Of a stretch of DNA of 38,722 nucleotides, positions 33,544 to 38,722 are shown one piece after another (within the stretch, counting starts at the first letter, position 1; every line of letters begins with the position of its first letter). The notes under the pieces were generated by a model that did not search any database, was not told where the DNA came from, and was given only the letters and a program-made list of their open reading frames with translations. Source of the stretch: an uncultured Peptococcaceae bacterium (GTDB lineage: Bacteria > Bacillota > Desulfotomaculia > Desulfotomaculales > Desulfocucumaceae); the NCBI GenBank assembly GCA_958417755.1, contig CATZDY010000016.1, positions 1-38,722 of the forward strand, read 5' to 3'. The position numbers and the translations under genes were made by a program.

Positions 33544-33587
33544 ATACATGAAATAGAAATGCAAGCCAGTCAAAGGGGGTGGAGGTT

Positions 33588-34583
33588 TTGTTGGTATCAT
33601 GGAATACAACCAATGCTTGTAACCTTCATTGTAAGCATTGTTATCGAGATGCAGGACTTAAGGCAGATGAAGAATTAACAACCAAAGAAGCATTGGTATT
33701 GATTGAACAGATAGCCCAGGCTGGTTTTAAAATTATGATTTTTAGTGGCGGAGAACCTTTGATGCGTCCGGATATTTATCAATTGGTAACCCATGCTCGA
33801 AGTCAGGGATTACGCCCTGTATTCGGGACCAATGGTACTTTGATTGACCAGGATGTGGCAAGAAAGCTAAAAGAATGCGGTGCCATGGCCATGGGCATTA
33901 GCCTGGATAGTGTTGCGGCCCAAAGTCATGATGATTTTCGGGGGGTATCTGGCTGTTGGCAAGCTGCAGTTGATGGCATGTTGGCATGTAAGTCAGCAGG
34001 CTTGCCTTTTCAAGTGCATACCACAGTGATGGATTGGAATTATGACCAAGTGGAAGAGCTCACAGATTTTGCCGTGGAAATTGGCGCCATGGCGCATCAT
34101 GTATTTTTTTTGGTACCCACAGGAAGAGCCATTCATATTGAAGAAGAATCTTTGCGGGCTGATCGCTATGAATCGTTATTACACCGTATCATGGTAAAAC
34201 AACAACAGGTTGATATTGAGTTGAAGCCAACTTGTGCGCCACAATTTATGCGTATTGCAAAGGAACTGGGCATACATACCCGGTTTACCAAAGGATGTTT
34301 GGCTGGTACAGGGTATTGTATCATTAGCCCTGTGGGTAAAGTGCAGCCTTGTGCATATTTGGATATTGCTGCAGGAAATGTAAAAGAAAGTTCTTTTGTG
34401 GATATTTGGCGTGATAATCCAGTATTTAACCGTTTGCGTACCATGGCTTATGGTGGTGGTTGCGGGCAGTGTCCCCACCAAACCATATGTGGTGGCTGTC
34501 GGGCCAGAGCAATGTATTATTATGATGATTATATGGCCCAAGAGCCTTGGTGCTTATATCGGGAAGGGAAAGCAAGCCTTTAG
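33588..34583 (+). CDS. ahbD: AhbD/NirJ2 radical SAM heme synthase
   Basis: A 331-residue radical SAM enzyme with C11, C15 and C18 (NACNLHCKHCYRDAG) and a C-terminal auxiliary-cluster region (KGCLAGTGYC, QPCAYLD, CGQCPHQTICGGC). MIFSGGEPLMRPDIY is the SAM-binding loop. AhbD oxidatively decarboxylates two propionates of iron-coproporphyrin III to give heme; the heliobacterial homologue is called NirJ2. The start is uncertain: TTG 33588 gives MLVSWNTTNAC as in homologues, 8 nt after GGGGG; GTG 33579 and TTG 33591 are alternatives. Confidence 0.88.
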   Translation: MLVSWNTTNACNLHCKHCYRDAGLKADEELTTKEALVLIEQIAQAGFKIMIFSGGEPLMRPDIYQLVTHARSQGLRPVFGTNGTLIDQDVARKLKECGAMAMGISLDSVAAQSHDDFRGVSGCWQAAVDGMLACKSAGLPFQVHTTVMDWNYDQVEELTDFAVEIGAMAHHVFFLVPTGRAIHIEEESLRADRYESLLHRIMVKQQQVDIELKPTCAPQFMRIAKELGIHTRFTKGCLAGTGYCIISPVGKVQPCAYLDIAAGNVKESSFVDIWRDNPVFNRLRTMAYGGGCGQCPHQTICGGCRARAMYYYDDYMAQEPWCLYREGKASL

Positions 34584-34677
34584 GAACATTGAATTCCAAG
34601 TGAAGACTAAAGCTATATTTTAGGACGGAAAAGGGTTGGATTTCCTCTTTCGATTGTAGGTTTGAAGGAGGTTTGAA

Positions 34678-35142
34678 ATGGAACTGGATAAAATAGATAA
34701 AAAGTTGTTGGATTGTATCCAGGCTGATTTGCCAGTGGTTCCAGAACCTTATGGGATGATTGCCCAGCATTTGGGTATCAGCGAAGAAGAAGTGATTACT
34801 CGTTTACAAAAATTGCTGGATACAGGGGTAATCAGACGACTGGGGGCAGTATTTGACTCCCGTAAGGTGGGGTATACTGGAACCCTATGTGCCATGGAAG
34901 TACCAGAAGGACGTATGGATGAAATAGCTTCCATTGTCAATGCCTATCCGGGGATTACCCATAATTATGTGCGGGAGCATCGTTATAATATGTGGTTCAC
35001 GCTTTTGGCCCCAGGACGGGAGGCCATTGAGAAGATTTTGGCCCAAATAAAAAAGGATACAGGGATCCAGTCACTGATTGAATTGCCGGCAGAGGAAATA
35101 TTTAAAATACGAGTTAAATTTGATTTATCTGAGGGATTATGA
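34678..35142 (+). CDS. ahbA: Siroheme decarboxylase subunit AhbA (Lrp/AsnC fold)
   Basis: A 154-residue protein of Lrp/AsnC appearance. A winged-helix segment (about residues 1-60, DKIDKKLLDCIQADLP and LGISEEEVITRLQKLLDTGVIRR) precedes an RAM-like domain. In the heterodimeric siroheme decarboxylase AhbAB the fold serves catalysis, not DNA binding; the complex removes the C-12 and C-18 acetate carboxyls of siroheme. THNYVREHRYNMWFTLLAPG (about 95-114) is the conserved substrate-pocket region. AAGGAGG lies 7 nt before ATG 34678. It overlaps ahbB by 4 nt, as expected for partners. Confidence 0.92.
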   Translation: MELDKIDKKLLDCIQADLPVVPEPYGMIAQHLGISEEEVITRLQKLLDTGVIRRLGAVFDSRKVGYTGTLCAMEVPEGRMDEIASIVNAYPGITHNYVREHRYNMWFTLLAPGREAIEKILAQIKKDTGIQSLIELPAEEIFKIRVKFDLSEGL

Positions 35143-35627
35143 TGCTTACTGATTTGGAAATCAAAATTATACGGGAAATGCAAAAAGGGCTTCCATTACA
35201 CAAACGCCCTTTTCTGGTGATAGCCCAACAAGTGGGGATTTCTGAAGAAGAGTTATTAAATACAATACAAAAATTTATTGACAAAGGGATTATCAGAAGA
35301 TTTGGCGCAACCATCAAGCATCAACATGTGGGATATGTTGCCAATGCCATGGTGGTCTGGCATGTACCCAGGGAACAAATGAAGGAGAAGGGAACGCAAT
35401 TGGCGTCTTTTCCTGAAGTAACCCATTGTTACCAGCGGAAGACTTGTTCCCAGTGGTCTCACAGCATTTTTTCCATGGTCCATGGAAAAAGCCAAGAAGA
35501 ATGTAAAGAAATTGCCCGGCGTTTGGCTGCAACTTTAGAAATTGATTCCTATGAAATTATTTTTAGCAACAGAGAACTCAAAAAAAGTAGCATGCAATAT
35601 TTTTTAGAGGAACCTGTGGAGGAATAA
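35139..35627 (+). CDS. ahbB: Siroheme decarboxylase subunit AhbB (Lrp/AsnC fold)
   Basis: A 162-residue partner of AhbA with the same two-part fold (KIIREMQKGLPLHKRPF and ISEEELLNTIQKFIDKGIIRRFGA). The THCYQRK...W.HSIFSMVHGKS segment (about 91-113) is the AhbB counterpart of the His/Tyr-containing pocket; a tryptophan/serine-histidine pair replaces the WPYN-type residues of some homologues. It starts at ATG 35139 inside the ahbA stop, or at ATG 35142, with GAGGGA 5-8 nt upstream. The coupling supports a 1:1 complex. Confidence 0.92.
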   Translation: MMLTDLEIKIIREMQKGLPLHKRPFLVIAQQVGISEEELLNTIQKFIDKGIIRRFGATIKHQHVGYVANAMVVWHVPREQMKEKGTQLASFPEVTHCYQRKTCSQWSHSIFSMVHGKSQEECKEIARRLAATLEIDSYEIIFSNRELKKSSMQYFLEEPVEE

Positions 35628-35646
35628 AAGGTGGTATGATTGATAA

Positions 35647-36945
35647 ATGAAAATAAAACGTTCAGTGGATGATTTTAATCAGGCGCAACGTTATATTCCT
35701 GGGGGCGTGAATAGCCCTGTAAGGGCATTTCGGGCTGTTGGTTTGAATCCTTTGTTTATACAAAAAGGACAAGGTGCGGAAATCGTGGATGTGGATGGGA
35801 ATACATTCATTGATTATGTTTGTTCTTGGGGACCTCTTATTTTAGGGCATTTACATCCTGAAGTGGTGGCTGCATTGCAAAACTGTTTATCAGCTGGTAC
35901 CAGTTTTGGGGCACCTACTGAATTAGAAACCACTTTGGCCCAGATGATTATAGAGGCAATGCCTTCAGTGGAACAAGTGCGTTTGGTTAACTCTGGTACA
36001 GAAGCTACCATGAGTGCTTTACGTTTAGCCAGAGCTTATACAGGACGGGATAAAATTGTCAAATTTGAAGGTTGCTATCATGGACATGGAGATATGCTCC
36101 TTATTCAAGCTGGTTCCGGCGCCTTGACTTTAGGAGTGCCCACCAGTCCTGGAGTGCCCCAAGCAGTGGTGGCAGATACCATCATTGCACCATATAATGA
36201 TTTAGAATCCTTGGAAACAATTTTTAAGCAACAGGGAGAAAGTATTGCTGCTGTTATTGTAGAACCTGTGGCTGGTAATATGGGATTGGTTCCTCCTGCT
36301 CCAGGATTTTTAGCTGGACTAAGACGTATCACAGAAACCTATAAGACCCTTTTGATTTTTGACGAGGTTATTACTGGGTTTCGCTTGGCTTATGGTGGGG
36401 CTCAACAATATTATCAGGTTTTACCGGATTTAACGTGCATGGGAAAAGTGATTGGTGGCGGATTGCCTGTGGGCGCTTTTGGGGGGAAAAAGGAAATCAT
36501 GTCCATGATGTCTCCTGCTGGGCCAGTATATCAAGCAGGAACTTTATCTGGTAACCCCTTGGCTGTCACAGCAGGTATAGCAACTCTAAAGATTTTAGCC
36601 CAAAAAGGTTTTTATGAAGCTTTAGAAGAAAAAGCAAAAAAATTAGCCCAGGGATTGGCTGAGGCAGCAAATGATGCAGGATGCAAAGTGACTTTTCATC
36701 AAATCGGTTCCATGCTCTGTTGTTTCTTTACTCCTAATGCTGTACGTGATTATACCACAGCATGCCAATCAAATACAGCGCAATATGCCTGTTATTTTAA
36801 GGCCATGTTGGAACAAGGCATTTATTTGGCTCCTTCCCAGTTTGAAACTTCTTTTGTATCCCTGGCGCATACAGAACAACAGATAGAGCAAACCATTACA
36901 GCTGCCAAGAAAGCATTTCAGGTTGTGGCTAAATCAAGTGAATGA
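35647..36945 (+). CDS. hemL: Glutamate-1-semialdehyde 2,1-aminomutase
   Basis: A 432-residue PLP enzyme making aminolevulinate from the HemA product. K267 (CMGKVIGGGLPVGAFGG) binds PLP; IFDEVITGFR has the ring-stacking Asp (D239); VNSGTEATMSALRLAR and GCYHGHGDMLL are the phosphate- and substrate-binding parts. ATG 35647 is the earliest start because an in-frame stop lies directly upstream; the ribosome site AAAGGTGG is 12 nt away, rather far. Although it acts second in the pathway, it is last in the operon. A 22-bp hairpin follows. Confidence 0.97.
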   Translation: MKIKRSVDDFNQAQRYIPGGVNSPVRAFRAVGLNPLFIQKGQGAEIVDVDGNTFIDYVCSWGPLILGHLHPEVVAALQNCLSAGTSFGAPTELETTLAQMIIEAMPSVEQVRLVNSGTEATMSALRLARAYTGRDKIVKFEGCYHGHGDMLLIQAGSGALTLGVPTSPGVPQAVVADTIIAPYNDLESLETIFKQQGESIAAVIVEPVAGNMGLVPPAPGFLAGLRRITETYKTLLIFDEVITGFRLAYGGAQQYYQVLPDLTCMGKVIGGGLPVGAFGGKKEIMSMMSPAGPVYQAGTLSGNPLAVTAGIATLKILAQKGFYEALEEKAKKLAQGLAEAANDAGCKVTFHQIGSMLCCFFTPNAVRDYTTACQSNTAQYACYFKAMLEQGIYLAPSQFETSFVSLAHTEQQIEQTITAAKKAFQVVAKSSE

Positions 36946-36979
36946 ATGTGGTAAAAAGTATAGCAAGAAACATGAAAAG

Positions 36980-37028
36980 GAAAACTTATAAAGCAGTGGA
37001 ATATTATTCCACTGCTTTATAAGTTTTC
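36980..37028 (+). terminator. Long perfect hairpin ending the heme operon
   Basis: The 22-nt arms (36981-37002 and 37006-37027; A4CTTATAAAGCAGTGGAAT and its complement) pair without mismatch around a 3-nt loop, extended by a G-C pair. The T run is inside the stem (TTTT then CTC), so it may serve as both terminator and 3' stabiliser. Confidence 0.85.
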
Positions 37029-37117
37029 TCAGAATAAATTTATGTAACTTTAAAGGCATGTGTTTTGATGACACAGTGTATAATGAACAAATGGTATGAT
37101 AAAAAGGGTGATAGAAT

Positions 37118-37879
37118 TTGACGGATTTTTTTATATGGTCTTTATTATCCGGATTGGCCACAGGGGTGGGGGGGATAATTTCACTATTTTCTGGCTTTAA
37201 TAATCAAAAGAGTTTATCTTTTTTGCTGGGATTAGCTGCAGGGATTGGTTTTGTCCTTGTTTTTTTAGATATGATTCCTGCTGCCATAGAGATTGCTGGA
37301 ACAGGGTATGCGGCTTTAGGTTTTGGAGGAGGAATTATATTTGGCATAGGACTCAATGTTTTGCTACCCCACTTTCATGGCAATCAATTCAAACCTGTTT
37401 TGTTTTGTAAAAAATCCACTTTTCTGCACAATGCTACCTGGAATCCTTGGAAAATGGCCTGTTTTTTGAGCTTTGGTATTGTCTTACATAATGTTCCGGA
37501 GGGATTGGCCATGGGGGCAGGTTTTGAAGCTATCCCTGGATTGGGTGTTTTATTAGCCTTGGCCATTGGGGCCCATAATATTCCCGAAGGGATGACATTG
37601 ACTACTTTATTTCAAGCAGCAGGGGGAGGAAAATGTTTATCCTTAGGGATTCCCATACTGATTGGCTTATTTATTCCTTTGGGTGCTTATATTAGCATGA
37701 TTCTAACAGTTAATTCCATTTTGTTGTCATTATTTTTAGGCTTTGGTGCCGGTATGTTGGTATATGTAGTATGGAAAGAATTATTGCCAATTTCACATAA
37801 AATGCATCAATTCATGTCATGGAGTGGTATAATATTGGGTATGCTGGTATCCATGGTGATATCTTTTTTAGTAGAATAA
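37118..37879 (+). CDS. ZIP family divalent metal transporter (ZupT-like)
   Basis: A 253-residue protein with about eight membrane helices. The metal-binding helix-4 motif HNVPEG lies at 124-129 and the helix-5 motif HNIPEG at 153-158; HFHGN (about 85-89) sits on the loop between helices 3 and 4. ZIP proteins bring Zn, Fe or Mn into the cytosol; next to a heme operon, iron or zinc (for HemB) supply is plausible but unproven. TTG 37118 is the start, with GGGTG 8 nt upstream. A TATAAT at 37079-37084 lacks a good -35 box. Confidence 0.88.
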   Translation: MTDFFIWSLLSGLATGVGGIISLFSGFNNQKSLSFLLGLAAGIGFVLVFLDMIPAAIEIAGTGYAALGFGGGIIFGIGLNVLLPHFHGNQFKPVLFCKKSTFLHNATWNPWKMACFLSFGIVLHNVPEGLAMGAGFEAIPGLGVLLALAIGAHNIPEGMTLTTLFQAAGGGKCLSLGIPILIGLFIPLGAYISMILTVNSILLSLFLGFGAGMLVYVVWKELLPISHKMHQFMSWSGIILGMLVSMVISFLVE

Positions 37880-37973
37880 TTTGTAAAGGTGTGTTTTTAT
37901 GTTGTAAACAAGTGGCGTTAATTTTTATAATCTTATGATAACAAATGGATTGTGAACTATCCTACATAATGAT

Positions 37974-38002
37974 TTGACAATGGACACAACTAATGATATA
38001 AA
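37974..38002 (+). promoter_or_regulatory. Sigma-A promoter of rex
   Basis: A perfect TTGACA (37974-37979), a 17-nt spacer and TATAAA (37997-38002). The predicted start is near 38010, at the Rex-box-like palindrome. Confidence 0.75.
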
Positions 38003-38010
38003 TATGTATT

Positions 38011-38028
38011 ATGTGAATTGAATAACAT
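38011..38028. promoter_or_regulatory. Candidate Rex operator (autoregulation)
   Basis: ATGTGAA-TTGA-ATAACAT matches the Rex box TTGTGAA-N4-TTCACAA, or the clostridial TTGTTAA-N4-TTAACAA, at most positions of both halves. It sits at the transcription start, where bound Rex would block initiation. A second half-site-like TTGTGAAC lies near 37950. Confidence 0.5.
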
Positions 38029-38116
38029 TTCGTATTTAGATTTAAAATGTCTAATTTGAATGAATTTTCAGTATTATAGATACTTTATTTTTATAGTTTT
38101 AAAGGGGGAGGGCTAG

Positions 38117-38722
38117 ATGAAAACACTAAGGGTTCCCGAAGCTACGGTCATGCGAATGTCCGTTTATTCAAGATATTTAGAAAAATTGGATCATAATGGG
38201 GTTGTTACTGTATCTTCCGGGGAGATTGCCGATGGTGTAGGTGTAAGTCCCGCACAAGTAAGAAAGGATTTGGCTTATTTTGGAGAGTTTGGAACAAGAG
38301 GTGTGGGATATAATGTAAAGGATTTATTGCGTTATACGCTAAAGATTTTAGGTTTAGACCGAAGATGGAATTTGGTTTTGGCGGGTGCTGGTAATCTAGG
38401 ATACGCACTTTGTACTAATACCAATTTAGTTGCCAGGGGTTTTCATATTGTAGGTGTTTTTGATGATGATTTAACAAAAATCGGTAAAAAAATCAATGAA
38501 ATGACTGTTTTGCCTTTGGAAGATATGGATAAGGTAATTCAAGAACATGAAGTAAAAATAGGAGTTTTAACCGTACCTGCCAGTAGTGCTCAAATGGTAG
38601 CTGATAAAATGGTGAAAAGTGGTGTTGTTGCCATATTGAATTTTTCCAGTGTTCCCTTGAGTGTATCCGATTATGTTGAAGTACGGAATGTGGATATGGC
38701 AGTATCCTTGGAAATTCTTACT
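38117..38722 (+). CDS. rex: Redox-sensing transcriptional repressor Rex (3' end off window)
   Basis: 202 codons are visible of about 210-215. The N-terminal winged helix (VPEATVMRMSVYSRYLEKLD, SSGEIADGVGVSPAQVRKDLAYFGEFGTRGVGY) binds DNA; the Rossmann domain begins at LVLAGAGNLGYAL and binds NADH/NAD+. Rex represses fermentation and respiration genes when the NADH/NAD+ ratio is low. GGGGGAGGG precedes ATG 38117. It lies downstream of the heme/menaquinone operon and the ZIP gene, consistent with a redox-regulated neighbourhood. Confidence 0.97.
   Translation, partial: MKTLRVPEATVMRMSVYSRYLEKLDHNGVVTVSSGEIADGVGVSPAQVRKDLAYFGEFGTRGVGYNVKDLLRYTLKILGLDRRWNLVLAGAGNLGYALCTNTNLVARGFHIVGVFDDDLTKIGKKINEMTVLPLEDMDKVIQEHEVKIGVLTVPASSAQMVADKMVKSGVVAILNFSSVPLSVSDYVEVRNVDMAVSLEILT

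Noticed and set aside
31388..34583. Radical SAM pair as heme d1 biosynthesis genes
   Set aside because: No nirS, nirF, nirE or nirN is present, and the full heme gene context fits AhbC/AhbD.
36980..37028. Long palindrome after hemL as a mobile-element end
   Set aside because: No transposase, target duplication or second copy is seen; a terminator or 3' stabiliser explains it.

Overview
The window (about 38.7 kb, AT-rich by eye) looks like a chromosomal segment of an anaerobic, endospore-forming Firmicute of the Clostridia, of the Peptococcaceae/Heliobacteria kind. The grounds are low-GC codon use, strong AAAGGAGG ribosome sites, many TTG and GTG starts, two CotF-type coat genes, Gly/Cys-rich micropeptides with sigma-K-like upstream sequences, a selenocysteine tRNA, and a complete siroheme-dependent (Ahb) heme gene set in the order known from heliobacteria. 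The species cannot be told from the sequence. I see no insertion sequence, prophage, CRISPR array or rRNA.

Layout. 1-2.2 kb: a truncated Fe-S flavoprotein/FMN reductase gene (minus), a DUF1232 gene with a clean terminator, then four tandem paralogous Gly/Cys-rich single-helix micropeptide genes of 30-51 codons with hairpins between them. 2.3-6.6 kb: an unrecognised 316-residue protein, a DUF4190 protein behind a consensus sigma-A promoter, an Lgt-like membrane enzyme lacking canonical residues, a DHA2-type MFS exporter and a 22-codon micro-ORF. 6.8-8.8 kb (minus): a guanidinium exporter of the SugE/Gdx type controlled by a guanidine-I (ykkC) riboswitch with terminator, and a DUF815 ATPase. 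9-16.2 kb: a double-HD/HD-GYP protein, oligoendopeptidase F, two coat proteins, a P-loop/Asp23 fusion (minus), two small membrane proteins and RNase HI (minus). 16.4-25.1 kb: a universal stress protein, a PurS-PurL fusion with overlapping purQ, a GNAT acetyltransferase, a HAD phosphatase, a small membrane protein (minus), a membrane protein with a degenerate Mrr-like domain, a divergent cis-prenyltransferase and an unknown protein. 25.27-25.45 kb: tRNA-Sec (minus) with its own promoter.

25.7-36.9 kb is the centrepiece: hepT followed by precorrin-2 dehydrogenase, hemA, hemC, cobA-hemD, ahbC, hemB, ahbD, ahbA, ahbB and hemL, closed by a 22-bp perfect hairpin. These genes encode the route from glutamyl-tRNA through aminolevulinate, uroporphyrinogen III, precorrin-2 and siroheme to heme by decarboxylation and radical-SAM chemistry, without coproporphyrinogen oxidase or protoporphyrin ferrochelatase. 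hepT suggests a link to the menaquinone side chain, so the cluster probably supplies a respiratory chain. 37-38.7 kb: a ZIP metal transporter and the redox repressor Rex (runs off the end), which has a sigma-A promoter and a Rex-box-like palindrome at its predicted start site.

The items most worth a second look are the micropeptide array with its hairpins, the repeated blocks upstream of the hepT-heme operon, the P-loop/Asp23 fusion, the degenerate membrane-tethered Mrr domain and the micro-ORF with a near-perfect anti-16S leader.
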